From Streptomyces sp. 11x1 (lineage in GTDB: Bacteria; Actinomycetota; Actinomycetes; Streptomycetales; Streptomycetaceae): a stretch of DNA of 64,000 nucleotides. Of this stretch, positions 52,301-60,126 are shown piece after piece. Below the pieces are notes generated by a model that was not told the DNA's origin, searched no databases, and was given only the letters and a program-made list of their open reading frames with translations. How positions within the stretch are numbered: position 1 is the first letter of the stretch; every line of letters begins with the position of its first letter. Location of the stretch: positions 3,968,001 to 4,032,000 of the forward strand of contig NZ_CP122458.1 in assembly GCF_032598905.1 (NCBI RefSeq), in the 5' to 3' direction. A program made the position numbers and the translations under genes.

Positions 52301-53067
52301 AAGACCGCGCCGCCGGAACCGCGGTCGGTGGCGGTCAGACCGCCGCCGGCGCTCTCCGTCAGCTCCACCGAGGTGGTGTCGACCGGGAGTTCGAGGGTGG
52401 CGAGGTCGGGGTGGGCTGCGGCCTCGGCGTTCTTGACCACGAGGACGTGGGAGAAGCCCTCGGCGTTCGCGGTGACCTTGAGGTCGACGCCGGGCAGGAC
52501 GTCGCGGTAGGTGGCGGTGGAACCGTCGATCCTGGGCTCGGGCAGTGTGCCGGGCCAGTCGAGGGAGAGGGCGCGGCCGTCCTTCTCGATCTCGGCGAAG
52601 GTGCGGTCGCCGCCGCCGGAGAAGGCCATCGCGGTGACGGCTGCTCTGGGGGCGTATGTGCCGTTGTCCCGCTTGACCAGCGTGGTGTCGATCTCGGTCC
52701 AGACGCCGTTCTTGCGGGTGCGGACCGGCTGCACGTACTCGGTGACGGTGAAGGTGCCGTCCGGGTTGGCGACCGTCGTGCTGCGCTCGTCGCGCAGGCT
52801 GGTGATCTCGACCTTCTTCCCGGTCTTCGCGGCCCGGTCCTGGGCTGCGTCCTCGGTGAGGGCCGGGCCGGTACCCTTGTCCGCCTTCTCGGCGGCCTTG
52901 CCCGCAGCGGCGGTCGCGGCCGTGGGCTCGGGGGCGGGGGCGTTGCCGAGTGCCGTCACCAGCAGGGCCGTCAGCGCGGTGGCGACAGTGAGCGAGCGGA
53001 CCGGACGCCTGCCCGCACGGGAGGCACCCACCCCTCCTCCCGTACTTCTGTTCGAACGGAACGTCAT
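49396..53067 (-). CDS. Secreted LamG (concanavalin-like) domain protein of the toxin operon
   Basis: 1223 residues from ATG 53067 after AGAAGGAAG; an in-frame ATG at 53091 is possible. The basic start MTFRSNRSTG and the helix VRSLTVATALTALLVTALG form a signal. The N-terminal half is beta-rich (GTFTVTEYVQPVRTRKNGVW, LPEPRIDGSTATYRDVLPGV), the usual head of RHS-partner proteins. The middle has fibronectin-like strands. Two LamG domains lie near 840-1030 (VSFDGTENAWLDAGEPAVDT... MMLYVNGVLVADD) and 1080-1215 (DGHLALNGTNAYATR... VLLYVNGVAVAE). It probably binds surface sugars or anchors the RHS shell. Gene 33 bases after the FG-GAP gene. Confidence 0.88.
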   Translation of the reverse strand: MTFRSNRSTGGGVGASRAGRRPVRSLTVATALTALLVTALGNAPAPEPTAATAAAGKAAEKADKGTGPALTEDAAQDRAAKTGKKVEITSLRDERSTTVANPDGTFTVTEYVQPVRTRKNGVWTEIDTTLVKRDNGTYAPRAAVTAMAFSGGGDRTFAEIEKDGRALSLDWPGTLPEPRIDGSTATYRDVLPGVDLKVTANAEGFSHVLVVKNAEAAAHPDLATLELPVDTTSVELTESAGGGLTATDRGSGGAVFEAPKPLMWDSGEGTGEPAEAPAPPGGDITPPDGATVEDVAVAVDSDSVTLTPDADLLTGDDTVYPVYIDPVFRTANRTGWTMVSSDSPSDSFWKFGDDEGVGLCPSNVSFRCSSSSDKKRQFFAIPTGTFEGKGIVEAQFAVTLVHSYSDSAREVQLARVNSTGASAISSKTNWSNQPSSKDTITAKSPTDTAGSCTSTNQNVRFGVTGTIRTAAAKGWDTTTFRLKAANESDVSYWKRFCGNAHLEVTYNRPPLQPDQGALQMKPGGSCEFGAATEHYVTEAPRVSVVLKDYDHNDTGSNSEQLQAQFKVFWEKDGQTVTHYATTGQRATTNVSKKITQTGQATSFYTIGSDVKDDGEPGFTLPKNTVIGWAVRGYDQVAYGAWSSDGAQTRCEFIYDTTQPRSATVTSATYPDDEAWHVGTGDYGSFTMDSPSADVTKYTYRFTGPHAVNTPKTVAAESTGGPATIRWMPPSEGTYALQVTAVDGAGNAQKTPTVHVFLVSDGRAPVAAWTLGDARGSTKAAGSGDAPDATAGSGVTFGAGGPLGSADTAVSFDGTENAWLDAGEPAVDTGRTFSVGAWVMLPSLPKENMTVVSQDGTAQPGFELGYDVDSASWTFRIPYGDIESLGTWKVSGAAAVPGSWTHLIGVYDAEQRKMMLYVNGVLVADDVQARRTTWNAGGAVQIGRKLALDGYLGHLKGTVADVKIHDRVIPPAEGQELGGVQPRQLAYWPLDVSASGISPEVDGGTGLTLGGGASVYLPDDSCDPEADPECVPPAEPLWGDGHLALNGTNAYATRAAGVLSAEDSFTLTARARLASTGSTADQTVLSLSGARGSAVTVKYLAASNRWQLKVTDADATDPVVTTVLDHGDLPSAEGDGDHLALVHNAVFGDVLLYVNGVAVAEAPWDNTWNFTTTSLQVGRTLTGTAGSEYFSGAVDEVRMYQGPLDASLVTLVAVMPAGSSISEG

Positions 53068-53099
53068 CGCGGTGTACTTCCTTCTCTCCATGCCGTCCG

Positions 53100-54650
53100 T
53101 CACCCGACCACGCCGAACGAGACGCCGTTGTCGGGCAGTCCGCCCGATCCCGGCTGGTACGTGGTGGCACCCGTACTGGTAGTGCCGTCGAGGTCGGCCC
53201 ACGTCAGGACGTGGAGGACCCCCTTGGTGGTGCCGGACGCCTTGCTGAAGGGCACCCCGACATAGAGGTTCTTCGCGCCGCCGGTCAGCGACATGCCCAG
53301 GTGGTCCCGCCGGGTGGCGGTACCGGGCAGGCCCGAGCCGCGGGTGACCAGCCGGTCGGCCGCGCCGATCGTGCCCAGTGGCCGGAAGACCTGGACGGCG
53401 CCCGCGTCGGTGGCGGCGCCGACGTCCTTGCCCGGGATGCCGACGGCCAGCCGTACGGTGTCGGCGGTGGTCACGACACTGGTGTTGGTGTTGGAGATGG
53501 CCACGCGCTGGCCCAGGAAGTCGCCCGCCACGGGGTCGCCCTCGACGTCCGCCACCGCGGCGTCGATGGCCGCCGTCTCGGTGTACGTGCCGGAGGGCTG
53601 GATCCGGAAGACCGCCGCGCCGCCCGCCTCGGCAACCGTGCCGATGTCCTCGCCCGGCGTGCCGACGGCGAGCAGGACGTCGGAGTTGTACGTCTGGCCG
53701 CTCGGCCGGTAGCCGGTCATGGCGATCGAGGTGCCGAAGCCGTCGTCGACCTCGGCCGTGCCGGTCACCCCGGCGGCGTCCTGGTCGAATCCGGCCAGGG
53801 CGGTGGGAACTCCGTTCGCCAGGGTGTGGTTGAAGACCGCGACACCTCCGGCGAAGGTCTTGTCCTCGATGGCCTCGCCCGGGATGCCGACGCCGAAGTA
53901 GCGGTTGGTGCCGGCCACGGAGTAGCCGAAGCGGTCGTGGGCCTCGACGGTCCCGGGCACCCCCGGGTCGTTCTGGTTGACGGTCGTCCTGGTGCCGCCC
54001 TGGATGTAGTGCACGCAGCCGGCGTCCGCGTAGTCGGTGCCGCCGGTGACGACGTTCTCGCCGGGCACACCGACGACCAGGTAGGGCGCACCGGTCGCGG
54101 TCTCGCCGCCCTTGACGGACTGTCCGAACCAGTCGTACGCCTCGGTGGTGGTGTCAGGGTCCAGCCCCGACTGGCTGTAGCCCTCGATCACGGAGCCCTC
54201 GCCGATACCGGTGGGCGTGCCGTGGATGATGTAGATCGCCCCGGCGTCGACGAGCTTCACTCCACCCTTGGTGATGTCCTCGTACGGCACCCCGACGACG
54301 AGGTCGGTGCAGCCGTCGCCGTCGGCGTCGTAGGTGGTGCGGGAGGTGCCGAAGCCGTCACCGGGCTCGGGCGCGGCGTTCATGCCGGGAGTGGCCTGCG
54401 AGATCTCGAAGACCCCCTTGCCGCCGCCCAGGATCACCCGCACCAGGCCGGCGCCCTTGACGCCGCTCACCGTGGCGTTCGGGTCCGCGACGACCGTGTC
54501 GACGACGCTGTCGCCGTTGAAGTCGGTAGATGTGCCCGCCGTGCAGGTGGCCGCCGCTGCCACCCCGGCGACGCTGGAGGGCAACAGCCCCGATGACATG
54601 ACGACGGAAGCCAGCAGGGCCAACCCTGCTGTGCGTGTGCGTATTCGCAC
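53100..54650 (-). CDS. Secreted FG-GAP (integrin-alpha-like beta-propeller) protein
   Basis: 516 residues from GTG 54650, with AGGGGTGAG upstream. Signal peptide MRIRTRTAGLALLASVVMSS... ends near AGVAAAAT. Seven FG-GAP repeats follow, each ending in a GxPxE/D-type turn: DFNGDSVVDTVVADPNA, DADGDGCTDLVVGVPYEDI (Ca-binding DxDGDGxxD), then VGVPGENV, VGIPGEAI, AVGTPGEDI, AVGIPGKDV and VGVPFSKA. It should fold as a calcium-stabilised propeller outside the cell and may dock on or display the RHS toxin. First gene of the four-gene operon. The promoter candidate is at 54711-54739. Confidence 0.9.
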   Translation of the reverse strand: MRIRTRTAGLALLASVVMSSGLLPSSVAGVAAAATCTAGTSTDFNGDSVVDTVVADPNATVSGVKGAGLVRVILGGGKGVFEISQATPGMNAAPEPGDGFGTSRTTYDADGDGCTDLVVGVPYEDITKGGVKLVDAGAIYIIHGTPTGIGEGSVIEGYSQSGLDPDTTTEAYDWFGQSVKGGETATGAPYLVVGVPGENVVTGGTDYADAGCVHYIQGGTRTTVNQNDPGVPGTVEAHDRFGYSVAGTNRYFGVGIPGEAIEDKTFAGGVAVFNHTLANGVPTALAGFDQDAAGVTGTAEVDDGFGTSIAMTGYRPSGQTYNSDVLLAVGTPGEDIGTVAEAGGAAVFRIQPSGTYTETAAIDAAVADVEGDPVAGDFLGQRVAISNTNTSVVTTADTVRLAVGIPGKDVGAATDAGAVQVFRPLGTIGAADRLVTRGSGLPGTATRRDHLGMSLTGGAKNLYVGVPFSKASGTTKGVLHVLTWADLDGTTSTGATTYQPGSGGLPDNGVSFGVVG

Positions 54651-54997
54651 AACTCACCCCTATATCCCCGTTGAGTGACCACAGCAACACCCCTGGCCAC
54701 ATAAGGGGAAGCTAAAGGCGCACGTCGCCTACATGTCAACCCCTCTTTCTTCATGAGTCATCCACAGCCATGGAGATGTTTGCATATGTCATGCTCGACC
54801 CCCGCCAAGCCATTCAGGCCGGAAATTTCCGGCCAACTCGTTTACCCCGATTGACGGTTGCTCGCACGGGCCGCCTATAGTCCGGTTGCTCACGCAAGCA
54901 GGCCGTGCGGGCGCCCCCATGCCGTGGACGTTTCGGTCGGGTCCCGTGCCCGGGGACGACGTCGCCTGCCGTCAGGTCACTCGAAGGGCAGGTAGCC
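54651..54997. other. Divergent promoter region, toxin operon and alpha/beta hydrolase
   Basis: 347 bases with no gene. The AT content is higher than anywhere else in this part of the window (around 54720-54850), which fits promoters for both directions. Confidence 0.5.
54711..54739 (-). promoter_or_regulatory. Candidate sigma-70-type promoter of the toxin operon
   Basis: On the minus strand TTGACA (54739-54734) is followed by a 17-base spacer and TTTAGC (54716-54711). The transcript would start near 54704, about 54 bases before the GTG at 54650. Confidence 0.6.
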
Positions 54998-55903
54998 GTG
55001 CGTCGGCTCTGGGGTTGTCTCATTCTTTGCGTTGCTGTCGTTGCCGCGCTGCTCGTCCACGACACCCGCACGAGCGAGGCGGCCGGCCGCAACGAGAGCT
55101 CCCACGCCTACGGTTCGCACCCCCGGCAGACCCTCGACGCCTACTGGAACACCGCTGGTGAGGACCGGGGCGGGGAGCAGCCGGGCATCGTGATCCTGCA
55201 CGGCGGCCACTGGTACGAGGACACCGGCTGGGCCGGCTGGTCGCGCAGGTTCGCGGACGCCGGGTACGCCGTCTTCGCCGTCGACCACCGGCTGAATTTC
55301 GACGCCCCCTGGCCGGCCCAGCGGACCGACGCGCTGTCCGCCCTGGACTGGATCCGCGAACACGCCGCCGACTTCGACCTCGACGCCGACCGACTGGTCC
55401 TGCTGGGCTCCTCCTCGGGCGGTCAGATCGCCACGGCCGTCGCCACCTACCGCTCCGGCGCCTTCCGCGTCGACGGCGTCGTGGCACTGTCCCCCGTGAA
55501 CGACCCGTACCGCGCCTGGCGCGACGGCAACGCCGGTGACGCGACCGCCCGGCAGCGCAAGCTGCGCGACAACGCCACGCTTCTGGCCCGCTGTCACCCC
55601 GACCCGTCGGACAACTCCGCCTCGGCGCACCCCGGTTGCCGGGACACCTGGACGGACATGGTCGTCAGGAACCGTGCCTCCGGCGGCGACGACGCCCCCA
55701 TGTTCCTGCTCCACTCCGAAAACGACTTCGTGCCCGTCCGGCACTCGCTCGACCTCGAGGCCGCCGAGGAGAAGGACCACAACATGCCCGCCAACGGGGT
55801 CACAGTGGAGACGGTGGCCGGTTCCTCGCACGGCGGAGCGCTGTTGAAGGAGCGAGGGGTCGCCGACCGGGTCCTGGGTTGGATCGCTGAGAGGACGCAC
55901 TGA
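54998..55903 (+). CDS. Exported alpha/beta hydrolase
   Basis: 301 residues from GTG 54998. The N-terminus (VRRLWGCLILCVAVVAALLV) is a signal or anchor helix. The fold has the oxyanion HGG in VILHGGHW and the nucleophile elbow GSSSGG. The acid/His are probably in HSENDFVPV and SSHGGALL. The overall size and HGGHW...DHRLN pattern resemble the hormone-sensitive-lipase/BD-FAE esterase class. Two cysteines (CHPD...HPGC) may pair in the exported protein. It ends 5 bases before the glycosyltransferase ATG, so the pair is co-transcribed. Substrate unknown; an acetyl-sugar esterase would suit its neighbour but is only a guess. Confidence 0.82.
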   Translation: MRRLWGCLILCVAVVAALLVHDTRTSEAAGRNESSHAYGSHPRQTLDAYWNTAGEDRGGEQPGIVILHGGHWYEDTGWAGWSRRFADAGYAVFAVDHRLNFDAPWPAQRTDALSALDWIREHAADFDLDADRLVLLGSSSGGQIATAVATYRSGAFRVDGVVALSPVNDPYRAWRDGNAGDATARQRKLRDNATLLARCHPDPSDNSASAHPGCRDTWTDMVVRNRASGGDDAPMFLLHSENDFVPVRHSLDLEAAEEKDHNMPANGVTVETVAGSSHGGALLKERGVADRVLGWIAERTH

Positions 55904-55908
55904 GCACC

Positions 55909-58137
55909 ATGAAGATCACCTTTCTGCTCCACAACGCGTACGCCATCGGCGGCACCGTCCGCTCGACGCTGAACCTCGCCGGAGCCCTGGCAGCCCGTCA
56001 CGAGGTGGAGGTCGTCTCCGTCTTGCGCACCGAGGACCGCCCGCTGCTCGGGATGAGCGGCAAGGTCCGCCTGTTACCGCTCGTCGACGAGCGCCCCGAC
56101 GCCGAGTCCTACGACGGCGGCCACGAGCTGATGTCCCGGCCCTCCGCCGTGGTCCCGCCCACCGAGGTGCTCGCCCACCGCTACACCGCCCTCACCGACG
56201 AACGTCTGCGCGCCTTCCTCGACACCACCGACGCCGATGTCGTCGTCGCGACCCGCCCGGCGCTCGTGGTGGCCCTGGCCGGACACGGCGGCGTCGGCTC
56301 GCGCCGCCCGCCCGTCGCGTCCGGCGCTTTCGGTACGACCGGCGCGTCCCGCCGGGGCCCGCTGCTCATCGGGCAGGAGCACCTGTCGTACGACAACCAC
56401 GTGCCCGGCGTACGCGAGGCGCAGAACGCGGCGATCAAGCGTCTGCACGCCTTCGTCACCGTCTCCGCGCGGGACGCCGCCGACCACCGTCTGCACCTGC
56501 CCGGCCTGCGCACCCGCATCACCAACATCGCCAACGCCGCGCCCCGGCCCGAGCCCGAACCCTCCGACCTGCGCGCGCCGTTGGTGGTCGCCGCCGGGCG
56601 TCTGTTCCCGGTCAAGCGGTACGACCTGCTCATCGAGGCCTTCGCCAAGGTCGTCGCCGAACGCCCCGAGTGGCGGCTGCGGATCTACGGCAAGGGCCCG
56701 GAGCGCGCGAACCTGCGCGCCACGATCGACAGACTCGGGCTGGGCGACCACGTCTTCCTCATGGGCGCCCGGGCCACGCTGGAGACCGAGTGGGCGAAGG
56801 CCTCCGTCGCCGCCGTCAGCTCCGAGTGGGAGTCGTTCGGCATGACCATCCTGGAGGCCATGCACGCCGGTGTCCCCGTGGTGGCCACCGACTGTCCGCA
56901 CGGCCCCGGTGAGATCGTCACCGACGGCACCGACGGCCTCCTCGTCACCCCTGGCGACCCGAACGCACTGGCCACGGGCCTGCTCCGGCTCATCGACGAC
57001 CCGGACTTGCGGCAGCGCGTCGGCACCGCCGGCCGCACGACCGTCCAGCGGTACGCGCCCCGCACGATCGCCGCGGAGTACGAACAGCTGATCGCCGATC
57101 TCCAGGAGGCCCGCACCCCGGCCCCGGTGAAACTGGGCCGCCGCTTACGCCGGGCACTGGGGTGGCTCCCTTCGACGCCGGCCGAGCAGCCCGGAGCGAC
57201 CGAGCCGACGACCAGGAACGCGAAGGCCGGGGCCGCGAAACCCGGGGCTGCGAAACCCTTACGTCCGAAGGCCGGCTGTCGTGTCGACCGGCGCGGCGGT
57301 GTGCGGGTCACCGTCGCCGCGTCCGGCGTGTCGGGGGCGGACCTGACGCTCGTGCTACGCCGACGCCACGCCGACGACGAGGTGCGCGTCCCCCTGCGGC
57401 AGGACACGCCGGACGACCCCAGGAGCCCGTGGACCGCCGCACTGAGCCGCGACGAGCCGGCCCTCGCGGAGGGCCGCTGGGACCTGCACGTCGAGCGGGG
57501 CGGGGACGGGGCCCGCCGCCGCCTGCGGGCGGGACTGGTCGAGCAGCGGGGCCTGTTGACCGCCGAGCTCCCGGACCGGTCGCCGGTCGCCTGGTGGATC
57601 CCGTACGCCACGAAGGACGGCTACCTGGCGCTGCGCACCTTCCACCGCACCGCGCACGCCGAGGTCACCGCGCTGCCCGTCGACGACGGGTCGCTCGCCG
57701 TCGAGGGCGTCCTGCACGGGGCCGTGCTCGGCGAGGGCGCGATGCTGGTGGGCGTCGCCCGGGGCGAGGACGTGGCGGACTTCGAGACACCGGCGACACG
57801 CGCGGAGGAGACGGGCGCGGAGGAGACGGGCGCGGAGGGGAGAGACCCGGAAGGCACAGGCCCGGAAGGGACACGCGCGACCGGGCGACCCGGATTCCGC
57901 GCGCGGCTGACGTCCCTCCCGTGCCCCGCCGGCCCGGACAAGGTGATCTGGGACCTGTTCCTCCGCCCCGCCCCCGACGCCGAACTCATCCGGCTCGGCC
58001 GGTTGTTCGACGACATCGTGGACCGCAAGGACACCGACAAGTACCCAGCGGTCACCATGACCACACCGAACGGATCCGTGCCACAGGCCCGCTTCTTCTT
58101 CACCGTCACCAACGACCTGGCCCTCGCGCTCTCGTGA
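55909..58137 (+). CDS. Glycosyltransferase family 4 with C-terminal beta-rich extension; three TTA codons
   Basis: 742 residues. Residues 1-410 form a GT-B fold: NAYAIGGTVRSTLNLAGALA in the N-lobe, GRLFPVKRYDLLIEAFAKVV for the linker, and ESFGMTILEAMHAGVPVVAT with the EX7E acceptor/donor motif. About 330 more residues follow the usual GT4 length, with beta-strand character (RWDLHVERGGDGARRRLRAG, VAWWIPYATKDGYLALRTFH) reminiscent of CDP-glycerol transferase tails. Codons 56, 413 and 451 are TTA (56074, 57145, 57259), rare in Streptomyces and read by bldA tRNA. It probably builds an extracellular or wall polysaccharide. Confidence 0.87.
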   Translation: MKITFLLHNAYAIGGTVRSTLNLAGALAARHEVEVVSVLRTEDRPLLGMSGKVRLLPLVDERPDAESYDGGHELMSRPSAVVPPTEVLAHRYTALTDERLRAFLDTTDADVVVATRPALVVALAGHGGVGSRRPPVASGAFGTTGASRRGPLLIGQEHLSYDNHVPGVREAQNAAIKRLHAFVTVSARDAADHRLHLPGLRTRITNIANAAPRPEPEPSDLRAPLVVAAGRLFPVKRYDLLIEAFAKVVAERPEWRLRIYGKGPERANLRATIDRLGLGDHVFLMGARATLETEWAKASVAAVSSEWESFGMTILEAMHAGVPVVATDCPHGPGEIVTDGTDGLLVTPGDPNALATGLLRLIDDPDLRQRVGTAGRTTVQRYAPRTIAAEYEQLIADLQEARTPAPVKLGRRLRRALGWLPSTPAEQPGATEPTTRNAKAGAAKPGAAKPLRPKAGCRVDRRGGVRVTVAASGVSGADLTLVLRRRHADDEVRVPLRQDTPDDPRSPWTAALSRDEPALAEGRWDLHVERGGDGARRRLRAGLVEQRGLLTAELPDRSPVAWWIPYATKDGYLALRTFHRTAHAEVTALPVDDGSLAVEGVLHGAVLGEGAMLVGVARGEDVADFETPATRAEETGAEETGAEGRDPEGTGPEGTRATGRPGFRARLTSLPCPAGPDKVIWDLFLRPAPDAELIRLGRLFDDIVDRKDTDKYPAVTMTTPNGSVPQARFFFTVTNDLALALS

Positions 58138-58165
58138 GGCCGACGCTTCGGGGGCGAGGCCGCGT

Positions 58166-60034
58166 CTACATCGTGTCGATCTTCAGGTTCGCGATGACCG
58201 TACGGGCGATCTCGCGGCCCTGCTCGGTGAAGTGCCCCTTGCCCGGATAGTCGATCCACAACCGGTACATGTCACCGTTGCCGGCCCGGTAGTACAGGAC
58301 CCGCGCCTCCCGCTGGCGCGGGTCCTGGCTGTCGGTGGTCGTGTACCGGATGGTGTTCTCGGCGGCGTCGTGGTCCTGGAAGCGGGCCTCCTGCGGCCGC
58401 CCCTTGGGCGCGGGGTCGTAGGCGACGTCCAGCGAGTACTCGCCGTCCTTGACCAGCTCCCAGTCGGCGTACGCCCTGTCCAACGCGACGCCCGGGATCT
58501 CGTTCTCCTTGTCGTCCTTCTTGATGTCCCGGTCGACGTTGATCCGGATCAGCCCGCTCGGGTCGCTGTACTGCGCAAACGTTCCGTCGGTCTCGTCCGG
58601 CTCGAACCGGTCCTTCACGAAGTCGCCGGGCACGCCCACGCTCGCGGCGACCTTCGTACCGAGGTCCCGCTGCTTCCAGCCGTCCGGCAGCGGCCCCGCG
58701 AAGGGGTCGGCGATCACCACGTAGGCCGTCACCGCCGCCGCCACGCCCAGCACACCGAGCCCGGCGACCGCCGTCGCGACGACCGCCGCGCCGACCCCGG
58801 CGAGGGTCTTGGCGCCGATCCTGATGCCCTTGGGCTCCCCCGGCCGGGTCCCGGCGGCCGTCTGGACCACCTGGGTGAGCACGGGCGCCGGCGGGTTCGC
58901 GGCTGTCTCCAGCAACTCGCGGACACGGGCGGCGCTCGGACGGCGCGCCGGGTCCTTCTGCAGCAGGCCGTTGATGGCCTCGGCGAGCGGACCGGTGGCC
59001 GAGGCGGGCGCCGCGGGCGTGGCGTTGAGCACGGACTGCAGGGTCGCGGGCGTGTTGCTGCGCCGGAAGGGCGACACGCCCTCCGTGGCGGCGTAGAGGA
59101 CGACGCCGAGCGACCAGAGGTCCGACGCGGGCCCGGGGCGCTGGCCGAGCACGCGCTCGGGGGCGATGTACTCGGGCGAACCGACGAAGCCGCCGGTGTC
59201 CGTCAGATTGGTCTCGCCCTCGATCTGGGCGATACCGAAGTCGGTGAGGACGACCCGGTCGTGCCGGCCGAGGAGGACGTTGTCGGGCTTGACGTCCCGG
59301 TGCAGGATGCCCGCCGCGTGCGCGGCCTCCAGCGCGCCGAGCACGTCGAGGCCGATTCTCGCCGCGTCACGGGTGCCGAGGGTGCCCTCCTGCAACGCGT
59401 CGCCCAGCGAGCGCCCCCGTACCAGCTCCATGACGATCCACGGCCGGTCGTCGACGACCGCCACGTCGTGCACGTTCACGACCGAAGGATGATCGAGCCG
59501 GGCCGCCGCGCGGGCCTCGCGGCGCATCCGCTCGTAGGCGTTGGCCCGTTCACGCTCGGGAAGGTGGTCGGGTACGCGGGGCTCCTTGACGGCGACCTCC
59601 CGGTCCACCGTCTCGTCCTGCGCCCGCCACACCGTGCCCATACCGCCGTGCCCGAGCTTGGCGAGCAGCCGATAGCGACCGGCGATCAGCCGCCCGGTAC
59701 CGGGATCCGGCGAGGCGGGCGCGGGTTGCGCGGCGGGCGCGGATTGCGCCGCGTGCGAGGGCGGTACGGGCCGAGCCTCCTGCGCGTGCTGCGGCTGCAC
59801 CTGCGCCTGCTGGTGTGACTGCGGCTGCGCCTGCGGTTGTGAATGGGCCTGCGGTTGTGACTGCGGCGCCGAGGGCGGCGCGGGCCGGTCCGCGGCCCGG
59901 GTCGGCTGCGCGTACGGGTTCCCGGGGTACGACGCGCCCGGCTGCGGCGGTTGCAGTCCGAAACTCGTCGGCTCGTCGGCTCCGTAGCCGGGCCCAGGCC
60001 CTGTTCCGTAAGGGGCGCCCCCGTTGCTGCTCAT
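58166..60034 (-). CDS. Transmembrane Ser/Thr protein kinase (second of four), Gln/Pro-rich N-terminus
   Basis: 622 residues. The first ~115 residues are unusual for the family: Pro/Gln/Ala low complexity with PQ/SQ/AQ repeats (PQSQPQAHSQPQAQPQSHQQ). The kinase follows at about 122-385: LGHGGMGTVW, the catalytic Lys in VAVKEPR, HRDVKPDNVLL and DFGIAQIEGE. A single helix (TLAGVGAAVVATAVAGLGVL) leads to a ~180-residue outer domain with LPDGWKQRDLGTKVAAS and YRLWIDYPGKGHFTEQGREI. Same strand as two further kinases. ATG 60034. Confidence 0.93.
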   Translation of the reverse strand: MSSNGGAPYGTGPGPGYGADEPTSFGLQPPQPGASYPGNPYAQPTRAADRPAPPSAPQSQPQAHSQPQAQPQSHQQAQVQPQHAQEARPVPPSHAAQSAPAAQPAPASPDPGTGRLIAGRYRLLAKLGHGGMGTVWRAQDETVDREVAVKEPRVPDHLPERERANAYERMRREARAAARLDHPSVVNVHDVAVVDDRPWIVMELVRGRSLGDALQEGTLGTRDAARIGLDVLGALEAAHAAGILHRDVKPDNVLLGRHDRVVLTDFGIAQIEGETNLTDTGGFVGSPEYIAPERVLGQRPGPASDLWSLGVVLYAATEGVSPFRRSNTPATLQSVLNATPAAPASATGPLAEAINGLLQKDPARRPSAARVRELLETAANPPAPVLTQVVQTAAGTRPGEPKGIRIGAKTLAGVGAAVVATAVAGLGVLGVAAAVTAYVVIADPFAGPLPDGWKQRDLGTKVAASVGVPGDFVKDRFEPDETDGTFAQYSDPSGLIRINVDRDIKKDDKENEIPGVALDRAYADWELVKDGEYSLDVAYDPAPKGRPQEARFQDHDAAENTIRYTTTDSQDPRQREARVLYYRAGNGDMYRLWIDYPGKGHFTEQGREIARTVIANLKIDTM

Positions 60035-60126
60035 ACGTTCATCTGTATCGCGGCAAGCGCTTCGGCAGCCAGCCCCGCCGCTTTCCGGTCACAGACCCGT
60101 GACGCAGAACACCACTTATCTCCGCT

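Noticed and set aside
49642..53265. A 1207-codon plus-strand open frame antisense to the LamG gene
   Set aside because: Same composition artefact; the minus strand encodes recognisable LamG domains and a signal peptide.
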